A DNA stretch of 64,000 nucleotides, taken from the NCBI GenBank assembly GCA_030678995.1, contig JAUXTQ010000060.1, positions 1-64,000 on the forward strand, given 5' to 3'. Below are positions 42,731-51,605 of the stretch, piece after piece. The notes under the pieces were generated by a model. It was not told the DNA's origin. It worked only from the letters and a program-made list of their open reading frames with translations, and ran no database searches. Each line of letters begins with the position of its first letter. Within the stretch, counting starts at the first letter, position 1. The translations under genes were made by a program, and so were the position numbers. This DNA comes from Caulobacter sp. (GTDB lineage: Bacteria; Pseudomonadota; Alphaproteobacteria; Caulobacterales; Caulobacteraceae).

Positions 42731-45586
42731 ATGACCGACGCCGCGACCCCCGCCCCGACCGACCGACCGCTGACCCAGGACGGCCCCGCCGTGCGGCTCT
42801 ATCTGGTGGACGGGTCGGGCTACATCTTCCGCGCCTACCACGCCCTGCCCCCGCTCACGCGCAAGTCCGACGGCCTGCCGGTCGGGGCGGTGCAGGGGTT
42901 CTGCAACATGCTGTTCAAGCTGCTGCGGGACATGAAGGAGGACGCCCCGACCCATCTGGCGGTGGTCTTTGACCAGTCGGAAAAGACCTTCCGCAACGAT
43001 CTGTACCCGCTCTACAAGGCCCACCGCCCGCCGGCGCCGGAGGACCTGATCCCGCAGTTCCCGCTGGTGCGCGAGGCGACGCGGGCGTTCGGGGTGCCCA
43101 GCCTGCAGCTGCCCGGCTACGAGGCCGACGACATCATCGCCGCCTATGCCGACAAGGTCAGCGCCGCCGGCGGCGAGGTGGTGATCATCTCGTCCGACAA
43201 GGACCTGATGCAGCTGGTCAATGACCGGGTGTCGATGCTCGACACCATGAAAAACCTGCTGATCGGCGCCGAGCAGGTGTTCGACAAGTTCGGCGTCACC
43301 CCGGACAAGGTGGTCGAGGTCCAGGCCCTGTGCGGCGACAGCGTCGACAATGTGCCCGGCGCCCCCGGCATCGGCGTCAAGACCGCCGCCCTGCTGATCA
43401 ACGAGTACGGCGACCTGGAGACGCTGCTGGCCCGCGCCGGCGAGATCAAGCAGGAGAAGCGGCGCGAGACCCTGATCAACTTCGCCGACCAGATCCGCCT
43501 GTCCCGCCGGCTGGTGCAGCTGGACCTCGACACCCCGCTGCCCGAGCCGCTGGAGGACCTGGTGGTCCGCGAGCCGGACAAGGCGGTCCTGGCCGCCTTC
43601 CTCGATCAGATGGAGTTCAGGGGCCTGGCCCGTCGCGTGGGCGGCGGCGATGGCGGCGGGAGCGCTCCGGCGCCGGCCGCCGGGGCGCCGGCGCGGGCCG
43701 CGCCCGCCGCTGTCCATCCCGCCGCCGAGATGGGGCCGATCGACACGTCCACCTACGTCTGCGTCCGCGACGAGGCCACGCTCGACGCCTGGATCGCCCG
43801 CGCCTTCGACCTGGGCGTCGTGGCCTTCGACACCGAGACCGACGCGCTGGGCTCGGCCTCGGCCGGCCTGGTCGGGGTGTCGCTGGCTGTGGCGCCGGGC
43901 GAAGCCTGCTACATCCCGCTGGCCCACGAAGGCAGCGGCGGCCTGCTGCTGGAGGCCGAGCCGGACCTGCGCCAGCTGCCGCTGACGCTGGTCATGCGGA
44001 AGCTCAAGCCGCTGCTGGAGGACCCGTCGGTCCTCAAGGTGGCGCAGAACGCCAAATACGACATCGCCGTCCTGACCCGCTACGGCGTCGATGTCGCGCC
44101 GATCGATGACACCATGCTGATCAGCTACGTCCTCGAGGCCGGGCTGCACGGCCACGGCATGGACGAGCTGTCGGAACTGTGGCTCGGCCACAGGCCGATC
44201 CCGTTCAAGCAGGTGGCCGGCAGCGGCAAGGGCGAGATCAGCTTCAAGCACGTGGCCCTGGAGCCGGCGACGACCTACGCCGCCGAGGACGCCGACGTCA
44301 CCTTGCGGCTATGGACCATCCTGCGCCCGCGCCTCGCTCGCGAGGGTCTGCTGACCGTCTACGAGACTACCGAACGGCCGCTGCCGCCGGTGCTGGCGCG
44401 GATGGAGAACCACGGCGTCAAGGTCGACCCCGACCTGCTGCGCAGCCTCTCCCACGAGTTCTCCATGCGCATGGTCGACCTGGAGGCGAAGGCCCACGCG
44501 CTGGCCGGCCGGCCGTTCAACCTGGGCAGTCCCAAACAGATCGGCGACATCCTGTTCGGCGAGATGGCCCTGGAGGGCGGCAAGAAGACCGCCACCGGCC
44601 AGTGGGCCACCGACGTGGACGTGCTGGAAGCCCTGGCGACGCAGGGTCACGCCCTGCCCCGCACCCTGCTGGACTGGCGCCAGCTGGCCAAGCTGAAGGG
44701 CACCTATACCGACAACCTGATCGCGGCGATCAATCCGAAGACGGGGAGGGTGCACACCTCCTACGCCCTGGCGGCGGCCAACACCGGGCGCCTCGCCTCC
44801 ACCGATCCCAACCTGCAGAACATCCCCATCCGCACCGAGGAAGGCCGCAAGATCCGCAAGGCCTTCATCGCCGAGCCGGGCCATGTGCTGATCAGCGCCG
44901 ACTACAGCCAGATCGAGCTCAGACTGCTGGCCCATGTGGGCGACATCCCGCAGCTGAAGCGGGCCTTCAAGGACGGCCTGGACATCCACGCCATGACGGC
45001 GTCGGAGATGTTCAACACGCCGATCGAGGGCATGCCGGCCGACATCCGCCGACGGGCCAAGGCGATCAACTTCGGCATCGTCTACGGCATCAGCGCCTTT
45101 GGCCTGGCCAACCAGCTGGGCATCGACCAGTCGGAGGCCGGGGCCTACATCAAGACCTATTTCGAGCGCTTCCCCGGCATCCGCGAATACATGGACCGCA
45201 TGCGCGCCGAGGTGCGTGAGAACGGCTACGTCTCGACCATCTTCGGCCGCAAGATCAACATCCCCGACATCCGCGGCAAGAGCGTCGGCCAGCGCCAGTT
45301 CGCCGAACGCGCGGCGATCAACGCACCCCTGCAGGGGGCGGCCGCGGACATCATCCGCCGGGCCATGGCGCGCATTCCGGCGGCCCTGACGGACGCCGGC
45401 CTGTCATCGCGGATGCTGCTGCAGGTGCACGACGAACTGGTCTTCGAGGCGTCAGTGGCGGAGGCCGACGAGACCATGCGGGTGGCCAGGGCGGTGATGG
45501 AGAAGGCCGCGTTGCCGGCGGTGGAGTTGAGCGTCCCGCTGGTGGTGGAGGCGAGAGCCGCGAGCAACTGGGACGAGGCGCACTGA
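42731..45586 (+). CDS. polA: DNA polymerase I
   Basis: 951 residues with all three domains. 5' nuclease: 'LYLVDGSGYIFRAYHALPPL', 'LAVVFDQSEKTFRNDLYPLY', 'VVIISSDKDLMQLV'. 3'-5' exonuclease: 'GVVAFDTETDALGSASAGLV' keeps the DxE metal pair, and 'LKVAQNAKYDIAVL' follows. Polymerase: motif A 'HVLISADYSQIELRLLAHVG', O-helix 'RRRAKAINFGIVYGISAFGL', motif C 'LLQVHDELVFEA'. An Ala/Gly/Pro linker (residues ~310-335) joins the first two domains. Used for Okazaki fragment processing and repair. Confidence 0.97.
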   Translation: MTDAATPAPTDRPLTQDGPAVRLYLVDGSGYIFRAYHALPPLTRKSDGLPVGAVQGFCNMLFKLLRDMKEDAPTHLAVVFDQSEKTFRNDLYPLYKAHRPPAPEDLIPQFPLVREATRAFGVPSLQLPGYEADDIIAAYADKVSAAGGEVVIISSDKDLMQLVNDRVSMLDTMKNLLIGAEQVFDKFGVTPDKVVEVQALCGDSVDNVPGAPGIGVKTAALLINEYGDLETLLARAGEIKQEKRRETLINFADQIRLSRRLVQLDLDTPLPEPLEDLVVREPDKAVLAAFLDQMEFRGLARRVGGGDGGGSAPAPAAGAPARAAPAAVHPAAEMGPIDTSTYVCVRDEATLDAWIARAFDLGVVAFDTETDALGSASAGLVGVSLAVAPGEACYIPLAHEGSGGLLLEAEPDLRQLPLTLVMRKLKPLLEDPSVLKVAQNAKYDIAVLTRYGVDVAPIDDTMLISYVLEAGLHGHGMDELSELWLGHRPIPFKQVAGSGKGEISFKHVALEPATTYAAEDADVTLRLWTILRPRLAREGLLTVYETTERPLPPVLARMENHGVKVDPDLLRSLSHEFSMRMVDLEAKAHALAGRPFNLGSPKQIGDILFGEMALEGGKKTATGQWATDVDVLEALATQGHALPRTLLDWRQLAKLKGTYTDNLIAAINPKTGRVHTSYALAAANTGRLASTDPNLQNIPIRTEEGRKIRKAFIAEPGHVLISADYSQIELRLLAHVGDIPQLKRAFKDGLDIHAMTASEMFNTPIEGMPADIRRRAKAINFGIVYGISAFGLANQLGIDQSEAGAYIKTYFERFPGIREYMDRMRAEVRENGYVSTIFGRKINIPDIRGKSVGQRQFAERAAINAPLQGAAADIIRRAMARIPAALTDAGLSSRMLLQVHDELVFEASVAEADETMRVARAVMEKAALPAVELSVPLVVEARAASNWDEAH

Positions 45587-45649
45587 GACCTTTCCTCTCC
45601 CGGAGGGCTAGAGCCCACACCCCGCCCTGATGCCATGGCGGCGAGCTTG

Positions 45650-45744
45650 CTCCGGTCGCCGGACGGGTCAAGGACCGCTTCGCGGCCATTTGGGGCGGCC
45701 GCGCAGCGGCGGGCCCGCAGGGCCCGTCCTTGACGCGACCGGAG
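45650..45744. repeat. CTCCGGTCGC / GTCAAGGAC palindrome
   Basis: CTCCGGTCGC...GTCAAGGAC pairs with GTCCTTGACGCGACCGGAG, with a 7-base bulge and GC-rich inner hairpins. Together with 45812-45930 it fills the 431-base gap between polA and the sulfotransferase; no gene is seen in that gap. Confidence 0.6.
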
Positions 45745-45811
45745 ACCGGAGCTCCAATTCCACCAAGGCCATAAGAGCTTTCCAGCATCGAAACGATGCT
45801 GTTCTCAACCT

Positions 45812-45930
45812 CTGTCATCCCGGAAGCTGCGCAGCAGCTATCCGGGACCCAGATTGAATCTCGACCTTGGCGCGTGGAGCCGAATCTGGGTCCCGGCTCT
45901 CCGCGCTTTGCGCTGCGGCCGGGATGACAG
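45812..45930. repeat. CTGTCATCCCGG palindrome, copy 1
   Basis: Outer arms CTGTCATCCCGG / CCGGGATGACAG and inner arms CCGGGACCCAGATT / AATCTGGGTCCCGG form a nested cruciform-like structure. Same family as 59484-59587. Confidence 0.85.
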
Positions 45931-46017
45931 GAAGGGGGTGGCCTTGAACCCCCGGGGCTCCTTCGCATAACGTCGCTCGCCAGGGCCGCGTCGACGCCCG
46001 TCCGGGGGGACACTCAC

Positions 46018-46965
46018 ATGCTCAGCCGCGCGCCCACCGCGCCCGTTCGGGACTGGTATTGCGACTCCGCCCACTGGGACCAGTTCACCCCCCGCGACGG
46101 CGATGTGATCATCGCCACCGCCCCCAAGGTCGGCACCACCTGGACGCAGCAGATCGTCAGCCTGCTGGTGTTCCAGAATCCCGAGCCGCGCCATCTGGGC
46201 ATGCTGTCGCCCTGGCTGGACTGCCGGCTGCAGATGCCGCTGCCGGTGGCGCTGCAGGTGCTGGAGGCCCAGCCGCACCGGCGGTTCGTCAAGTCGCACC
46301 TGCCGATGAGCGCCCTGCCGATCTGGGACCAGGTCAACTACATCCACGTGGCGCGCGACGGCCGCGACGCCTGCATGTCCTATCTCAACCACATCAACGG
46401 CTACACGCCCTTCACCTGGAGCAGGCTGGACGCGGTCGGCGAGAGCGACCCGCTTCTGCCGGGCGCCAAGCCGCGGCCGCCAAGGACGACGCGCGAATTC
46501 TTCCACCACTGGCTCGACCAAGGCGGCACCCGCAAGGCCGAGCTGATGGCCGACGCCTTCTTCGAGATCGAGCGGACCTTCTGGGCCGAGCGGGCCCGGC
46601 CCAATGTGCTGCTGCTGCACTACAACGACATGAAGGCCGACCTGGACGGCGAGATGCGCCGCATCGCCGCCTTCCTCGGGATTCCGGTCGATGAGGCGGT
46701 CTGGCCGGAGCTGGTCGCCGCCGCCGACTTCAGCGCCATGCAGCGGGACGGCGGGACCCTGATGGCCGGGGTCGATATCGCCTTCGAGGGCGGCCACACG
46801 ACCTTCCTCAACAAGGGCACCAACGGCCGCTGGCAGGCCGAGCTGACGGCCGATGACCTGGCCCGCTACCGGCAGCGGGTGGAGGCGGAACTGTCGCCGG
46901 GCCTCGCCAGCTGGCTGGAACACGGCCGCCTCGCAGCGGGCGATCCGAAGACGGCGGCCGACTGA
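46018..46965 (+). CDS. Sulfotransferase (PAPS-dependent)
   Basis: 315 residues, cytosolic Sulfotransfer_1 family. The 5'-phosphosulfate loop is IIATAPKVGTTWTQQIVSLL and the 3'-phosphate binding segment 'YIHVARDGRDACMSYLNHIN', with a His-rich 'RFVKSHLPMSALP' between that matches the catalytic region. The end 'TFLNKGTNGRWQAELTADDL' matches the GxxGxWK cofactor loop (here with R). Acceptor unknown. Stands alone on its strand after two repeats. Confidence 0.9.
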   Translation: MLSRAPTAPVRDWYCDSAHWDQFTPRDGDVIIATAPKVGTTWTQQIVSLLVFQNPEPRHLGMLSPWLDCRLQMPLPVALQVLEAQPHRRFVKSHLPMSALPIWDQVNYIHVARDGRDACMSYLNHINGYTPFTWSRLDAVGESDPLLPGAKPRPPRTTREFFHHWLDQGGTRKAELMADAFFEIERTFWAERARPNVLLLHYNDMKADLDGEMRRIAAFLGIPVDEAVWPELVAAADFSAMQRDGGTLMAGVDIAFEGGHTTFLNKGTNGRWQAELTADDLARYRQRVEAELSPGLASWLEHGRLAAGDPKTAAD

Positions 46966-47022
46966 CCGGAACCTCGCCCCCCGCCCCACGTTCGTTTTAT
47001 GGGCCGGGGCAGGAAACGGGCG

Positions 47023-47112
47023 ATGAAACAGGTGCTGTACTGGACGCTGGCCGTCCCCGCGACGGCCATGGCCGCGCTGCTGATCCTGAAGCTGATGCCG
47101 CTGGCGATCTAG
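47023..47112 (+). CDS. Very small membrane peptide
   Basis: 29 residues (MKQVLYWTLAVPATAMAALL, ILKLMPLAI) from ATG 47023 with AGGAAACGGGCG just upstream; an in-frame ATG at 46999 is possible. One hydrophobic helix. The stop codon is the TAG of a TAGAGC-type repeat end. No family; could be spurious. Confidence 0.4.
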   Translation: MKQVLYWTLAVPATAMAALLILKLMPLAI

Positions 47113-47285
47113 AGCGGGTTCGGGAACAGGGGGTGCCGGCTATCCGCTCGCAAACCGCCTCCTGAAATCGTGCTCCAGGCCATCAGCGCCGCGTCAGCCC
47201 TCCTTCGCCAAGGCTTCGGAGGACACGCCTTCGCCCAAAATGCGGTCCCGGGTGGCTTGCCACCCGAAGCCCGCAGGGCGAAGGG

Positions 47286-47361
47286 TGGTGGAGCCGAGGG
47301 GAATCGAACCCCTGACCTCCTCATTGCGAACGAGGCGCTCTACCATCTGAGCTACGGCCCC
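47286..47361 (-). tRNA. tRNA-Ala (anticodon CGC)
   Basis: 76 bases with encoded CCA. Acceptor GGGGCCG / CGGCTCC contains the alanine identity pair G3:U70; anticodon loop TTCGCAA gives CGC (reads GCG); T-loop GTTCGATTC. The 173 bases between it and the small peptide gene hold only GC-rich repeat-like sequence. Confidence 0.97.
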
Positions 47362-47503
47362 CCTCCCAGGACGAGGGAAGCGGCGCACATACGGCCCGGC
47401 CTCCCCGCCTGTCAAGGCTGGCGGGCCCCGTGACGCCGCCGCGCCTTGCTGCGATTCGGCGGCGCGGATAGAAGCAGGCGGACAGTCCAACGGAACCCGT
47501 TTC

Positions 47504-47815
47504 ATGGCCCCCATCGCCGGCTTTCTCTACTTCATCGTCGACGGCCTGCTTGGCCTGCTGATCATCGTCCTGATCGTCTCGGCCATCCTGTCCTGGCTGG
47601 TGGCCTTCGACGTGGTCAACCTGCGCAATTCGACCATGCGGCAGATTTACTACGGGCTGGAGCGGTTCGTGGAGCCGATGTTGCGGCCGATCCGCCGGTT
47701 CGTGCCGCCGCTGGGCGGGGTGGATCTCAGCTTCCTGGTCCTGTTCCTGATCATCCAGGGCGCCCGCAGCTACCTGATCGCGCCGCTGTTCGCGTCCCTG
47801 GCCAGCCTCGGCTAG
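47504..47815 (+). CDS. yggT: YggT family membrane protein
   Basis: 103 residues, two membrane helices with the YggT pattern: 'FIVDGLLGLLIIVLIVSAIL', 'SWLVAFDVVNLRNSTMRQIY', 'FVEPMLRPIRRFVPPLGGVD' and 'LSFLVLFLIIQGARSYLIAP'. Commonly next to yggU, as here. Linked to cell-division or envelope functions in other bacteria, but the mechanism is unresolved. Four bases separate it from the yggU ATG. Confidence 0.92.
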   Translation: MAPIAGFLYFIVDGLLGLLIIVLIVSAILSWLVAFDVVNLRNSTMRQIYYGLERFVEPMLRPIRRFVPPLGGVDLSFLVLFLIIQGARSYLIAPLFASLASLG

Positions 47816-47819
47816 GCCG

Positions 47820-48104
47820 ATGCGCCTGGCCGTCCGCCTGACGCCGCGGGGCGGCCGGGACGCCATCGACGGCTGGGCCAGCGGCCCCGACGGCCGGCCC
47901 TATCTGAAGGCCCGCGTCGCTGCTCCGCCGGTCGAGGGCGAGGCCAACGCCGCCCTGACCGCCCTGCTGGCCAAGGCCCTGCGGGTGAGCAAATCCAGCG
48001 TCCGCATCGCCGCCGGCCAGACCGGCCGGCTCAAGTCGGTCGAGCTGGAGGGCGTCACCGACGCTGATCTGGCCGCCGCGTTCGGCAAACCCGAGGGAGC
48101 CTGA
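47820..48104 (+). CDS. DUF167 (YggU) family protein
   Basis: 94 residues, small alpha/beta protein: 'LAVRLTPRGGRDAIDGWASG', 'YLKARVAAPPVEGEANAALT', 'ALLAKALRVSKSSVRIAAGQ' and 'TGRLKSVELEGV', which is the DUF167 core. Function unknown; nearly always follows yggT. The aminotransferase-fold gene starts three bases after its stop. Confidence 0.9.
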   Translation: MRLAVRLTPRGGRDAIDGWASGPDGRPYLKARVAAPPVEGEANAALTALLAKALRVSKSSVRIAAGQTGRLKSVELEGVTDADLAAAFGKPEGA

Positions 48105-48107
48105 CCC

Positions 48108-49019
48108 ATGGCCGGCAGCCAGGACTTCGCCGCCGATCCGCGCAACGCCCGGGCCCGCATCTGGCTCAACGGCGCCATGGTCACCCGCCGCAACGCGAAG
48201 GTGTCGGTGTTCGACGCCGGCTTCGTGGTCGGCGACGGGGTCTGGGAGGGGCTGCGCCTGCACAGAGGCCGGCTGATGTTCCTCGACGCCCATCTGGACC
48301 GGCTGTTCGGGGGGGCCGACGCCATCGGCCTGGACATCGGCATGAGCCGCCTCCAGGTGACCGCCGCCCTGCACGAGCTGCTGGCCTTCAACCAGATGGA
48401 GGACGGGGTCCATCTGCGGCTGATGGTGACCCGCGGCGAAAAGACCGGGGCCAACCAGGACCCGCGCAATGCGCTGGGCAAGCCGACGGTGGTGATCCTC
48501 GCCGAGTGGAAGGTTCCCAGCCCGGCCATCGCTGCCCGGGGTCTGTCGCTGGCCACCGTGGGCGTGCGCTGCACCCCGGCGCACATGTTCGACATGCGGC
48601 TCAACAGCCACAGCCGGCTGAACCTGATCATCGCTCTGCAGGAGGCGATCCGGGCGGGGGCCGACGAAGCCCTGATGCTCGACCCGGACGGCTTCGTCTC
48701 CAGCTGCAACGCGACCAACTTCTTCTGGGTCAGGGACGGCGAGGTGCGCACCTCGACCGGCGAGTTCTGCTTCAACGGCGTGACCCGGGCCAATGTCATC
48801 AGGCTGTGCGAGGCGAGCGGCATCCCCCTGCGGCTGGGGAACTTCCCGATCGAGGACGCCCGCGGCGCCGACGAGGCCTTCGTCACCGGCACCTTCGGCG
48901 GCCTGACCCCGGTGCGCGAGATCGACGGCCGGCCCCTGCCCCAGGCCCTGCCCGGCTACCGCACCACCATCCTGCGCGAGCTCTATGAGCAGCTGAAGGA
49001 CGCGGAGGCGGCGCGGTGA
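48108..49019 (+). CDS. Class IV aminotransferase-fold protein, PLP lysine not seen
   Basis: 303 residues with the class IV (BCAT/D-amino-acid aminotransferase) fold: 'ARIWLNGAMVTRRNAKVSVF', 'VVGDGVWEGLRLHRGRLMFL', 'EALMLDPDGFVSSCNATNFF' and late 'AFVTGTFGGLTPVREIDGRP'. The segment that should hold the PLP lysine (D-x-K-x-L-N in relatives) reads FDMRLNSHSRLNLIIALQEA, with Arg/His/Ser and no Lys. The cofactor-phosphate loops look conserved. Activity is therefore doubtful or altered. Overlaps the sulfotransferase-like gene by GTGA. Confidence 0.85.
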   Translation: MAGSQDFAADPRNARARIWLNGAMVTRRNAKVSVFDAGFVVGDGVWEGLRLHRGRLMFLDAHLDRLFGGADAIGLDIGMSRLQVTAALHELLAFNQMEDGVHLRLMVTRGEKTGANQDPRNALGKPTVVILAEWKVPSPAIAARGLSLATVGVRCTPAHMFDMRLNSHSRLNLIIALQEAIRAGADEALMLDPDGFVSSCNATNFFWVRDGEVRTSTGEFCFNGVTRANVIRLCEASGIPLRLGNFPIEDARGADEAFVTGTFGGLTPVREIDGRPLPQALPGYRTTILRELYEQLKDAEAAR

Positions 49020-49744
49020 CTGTCCGTATCGCCATGTGGTCGGGGCCGCGCAACATCTCCACGGCGATGATGCGGGCGTTCGAGAACCGCCCCGACACGG
49101 CGGTCAGCGACGAGCCCTTCTATGCCGCCTATCTGGCGCGGACGGGGCTGGACCATCCGATGCGCAACGAGGTGCTGGCCAGCCAGCCCACCGACTGGCG
49201 CGAGGTGGCGCGGGCGATGGCCGGCGACGCCCCGGGGGGGCTGCGGGTCTGGTACCAGAAGCACATGACCCACCACATGCTGCCGGGATTCGGCATGGAC
49301 TGGGCGAGCGCCTGCCGCAGCGCCTTCCTGATCCGCGCGCCCGAGCCGGTGCTGGCCAGCTACACGGTCAAGCGCGAGCAGGTGGCCCTGGCCGACATCG
49401 GCTTTGTTCAGCAGCGCGAGCTGTTCGAACGGGAGGCCGACCGCCTGGGCAAGGCGCCGCCGGTGGTCGAGAGCCGCGACGTGCTGGCCGACCCGCGCGG
49501 AACCCTGGGCCGGCTGTGCGGGGCGCTGGATATCCTGTTCGATGAGGCCATGCTGGCCTGGCCGGCCGGACGGCGCGACAGCGACGGCGTCTGGGCCCCG
49601 GCCTGGTACGACGCGGTCGAGGCCTCCACCGGCTTCGGCCCTCCACGGCCGGAAGCGGGCCACGAGGATCTGACCGACGACCTGCGCCGCATCGCCGACG
49701 CCGCCCGACCGCACTACGAGAGACTGGCAGCCTTTACGCTTTGA
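49016..49744 (+). CDS. Sulfotransferase-like P-loop protein
   Basis: 242 residues from GTG 49016, overlapping the aminotransferase-fold gene by 4 bases. The N-terminal loop IAMWSGPRNISTAMMRAFEN is the atypical 5'-phosphosulfate loop of small sulfotransferase-like proteins; 'FLIRAPEPVLASYTVKREQV' takes the place of the 3'-phosphate region. Such proteins are often encoded beside class IV aminotransferase homologues, which suggests a joint pathway. Substrate unknown. Confidence 0.8.
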   Translation: MTVRIAMWSGPRNISTAMMRAFENRPDTAVSDEPFYAAYLARTGLDHPMRNEVLASQPTDWREVARAMAGDAPGGLRVWYQKHMTHHMLPGFGMDWASACRSAFLIRAPEPVLASYTVKREQVALADIGFVQQRELFEREADRLGKAPPVVESRDVLADPRGTLGRLCGALDILFDEAMLAWPAGRRDSDGVWAPAWYDAVEASTGFGPPRPEAGHEDLTDDLRRIADAARPHYERLAAFTL

Positions 49745-49800
49745 GTGTCGAGTGGCCGCTTGACGCCCACGGACGGTTCTGCCCAACTTCTGTACTCAAA

Positions 49801-50820
49801 ATGGGCAGGAGTTTGGGCTTGCCTAACGCGACCTTCGCATCGGTGGCCGAGGATGCCCCCGCGCTTCTGTGGCGCGGGGACACCGAAGGCCGCTGCGTCT
49901 ATCTGAACAAGGCCCTGCGTGAGTTCTGGGGCGTACCTGACGACGGCGTGGCCGACTTCACCTGGAGTTCGACTCTGCTGCCCGAGGACGCCGATCTGGT
50001 CCACGGGCCCTTCAGCGAGGGTATGGCCAGGCAGACCGGATTCCGCTGCGAAGGCCGCTACCGGCGGGCCGACGGTGAGATTCGCATCCTCGAGACTATT
50101 GCCCGGCCCCGGTTCGAGAACGGCGTGTTCGTCGGCATGGTCGGGGTCAACACCGATGTCACCGACCAGCGCGCCGCCCAAGCGCTGCTCGAAGCCAACG
50201 AGGCCCGCCAACGCCTGCTGGTGCACGAGATGAGCCACCGGGTGAAGAACATCCTGGCCACCGTGCTGTCGATCGCCAGCCTGACCAGCCGCTCGGCGAC
50301 CAGCCTGAAAGCCTTCAGCGAGACCTTTGAGGCCCGCATCCTCGCCCTGGCCAAGACCCATGACCTGCTGACCGGCCCGGGCGGGGACCATGCCGACCTG
50401 CGGGAGGTGCTCGAGGCGGAACTGGGCCCCTATGGCCGCCCGCTGTCGCTGACGGGCGAGCCGGTGCAGCTGGACGCGACCGCGGCGGTCAACCTGGCCC
50501 TGATCATCCACGAGCTGGCGACCAATGCCGCCAAGTACGGGGCCTATGCCGCCGACGGGGCGCTTCGGGTCGCCTGGACGGTCGAGCCGGGCCCGCGGGT
50601 GGTGCTGGACTGGACCGAGACCGGCGGGCCGCCGGTTTCCCCGCCGACGCGGGCCGGCTTCGGCAGCCGGTTGATCTCGCGCCTGCTCAAGGGGGAGCTG
50701 GCTGGCGAGATCGCCACTGAATACCGAAAAAGCGGGCTTGTTGCCCGGCTGCGCTTTGCGCCGTCACAATCGGACGATAGCCTGTCCTGCGATGGACAAG
50801 CCTCCCGCCCACTACCCTAG
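49801..50820 (+). CDS. PAS-HWE sensor histidine kinase
   Basis: 339 residues from ATG 49801; a TTG 60 bases earlier is also in frame. Soluble. A PAS domain (~10-130: 'EDAPALLWRGDTEGRCVYLN', 'GFRCEGRYRRADGEIRILET') precedes an HWE kinase: H-box LLVHEMSHRVKNILATVLSI, N-box 'LIIHELATNAAKYGAYAADG' and the W-x-E as 'VVLDWTETGGPPVSPP'. HWE kinases often sense light (LOV) or stress; the classic LOV Cys (NCRFLQ) is absent here. Its end overlaps the PAQR gene by 29 bases. Confidence 0.9.
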   Translation: MGRSLGLPNATFASVAEDAPALLWRGDTEGRCVYLNKALREFWGVPDDGVADFTWSSTLLPEDADLVHGPFSEGMARQTGFRCEGRYRRADGEIRILETIARPRFENGVFVGMVGVNTDVTDQRAAQALLEANEARQRLLVHEMSHRVKNILATVLSIASLTSRSATSLKAFSETFEARILALAKTHDLLTGPGGDHADLREVLEAELGPYGRPLSLTGEPVQLDATAAVNLALIIHELATNAAKYGAYAADGALRVAWTVEPGPRVVLDWTETGGPPVSPPTRAGFGSRLISRLLKGELAGEIATEYRKSGLVARLRFAPSQSDDSLSCDGQASRPLP

Positions 50821-51448
50821 CGCCGGCGCGAAATGCGCGGATCTGGTCGTGCACATCGTCGGCCTCGCCTTCGCCCTGTTCGGCGGTGGCATCCTGCTGG
50901 GCCTGTCGATGGGCAAGGGCGGGGCGGGCCTGACCGCCTCGGTGGCGATCTACGCCGTGGGCATGGCCGTGATGCTCGGCTGCTCGCTGGCCTACAACTT
51001 CGGCAAGGCGCCCTGGCGGCCGCTGCTGCGGCGGTTTGATCACGCCGGCATCTTCCTGATGATCGCCGGCAGCTACACCCCCTTCACCACCCAGAGCCTG
51101 ACCGGCGGCTGGGCGGTGGGCATGACCACGGCGGTCTGGATCCTGGCGCTGCTGGGGGTGGCCGGGAAGCTGTTCCTGCCAGGCCTTGGCAAGGGCTTCT
51201 GGGTCGCCCTCTATCTCGCCCTGGGCTGGGCCATCCTGGTGGCGCTCAAGCCGATGATCGACGGCCTGTCCTGGGTGGCCCTGCTGCTGCTGGGCATCGG
51301 CGGTCTGCTCTATTCCACCGGGGTGATCTTCTATCTGATGAAGCGTTTCCGGTTCCGCCGCGCGGTGTGGCACGGCCATGTGGTGGCCGCCGCCGCCGTG
51401 CAGTATGCGGCCGTCATGGTCGGGGTGGTCTTCGCCGGGTCGCACTGA
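50792..51448 (+). CDS. PAQR / hemolysin III family membrane protein
   Basis: 218 residues from ATG 50792 (MDKPPAHYPSAGAKCADLVV), inside the end of the kinase gene. Seven helices of the PAQR (TrhA/YqfA) family, with the metal site from 'CADLVVHIVG', 'FDHAGIFLMIAGSYTPFTTQ' and the C-terminal H-x3-H in 'RRAVWHGHVVAAAAVQYAAV'. PAQR members are zinc-dependent hydrolases of ceramide-like lipids in eukaryotes and modulate membrane homeostasis in bacteria. Sits between two sensor kinases. Confidence 0.87.
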   Translation: MDKPPAHYPSAGAKCADLVVHIVGLAFALFGGGILLGLSMGKGGAGLTASVAIYAVGMAVMLGCSLAYNFGKAPWRPLLRRFDHAGIFLMIAGSYTPFTTQSLTGGWAVGMTTAVWILALLGVAGKLFLPGLGKGFWVALYLALGWAILVALKPMIDGLSWVALLLLGIGGLLYSTGVIFYLMKRFRFRRAVWHGHVVAAAAVQYAAVMVGVVFAGSH

Positions 51449-51605
51449 CGCGAAGGCGCAATTGGCGCCCGCTCCCGGCGGGAATATGGTAGGGTTCGCC
51501 GAACGTCGGCATGCGGGAGAGCCCGCGCAGGCCGCGTTGCAGACCGATATCGACGCCGACCGGGCTTTCGCTTCGCGAGCCCGCGGTCGTCGAGGACAAT
51601 GCCCT

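Noticed and set aside
47113..47285. Gene before tRNA-Ala
   Set aside because: Open frames here run through the tRNA in antisense and have no coding signs; the sequence looks like GC-rich repeat remnants.
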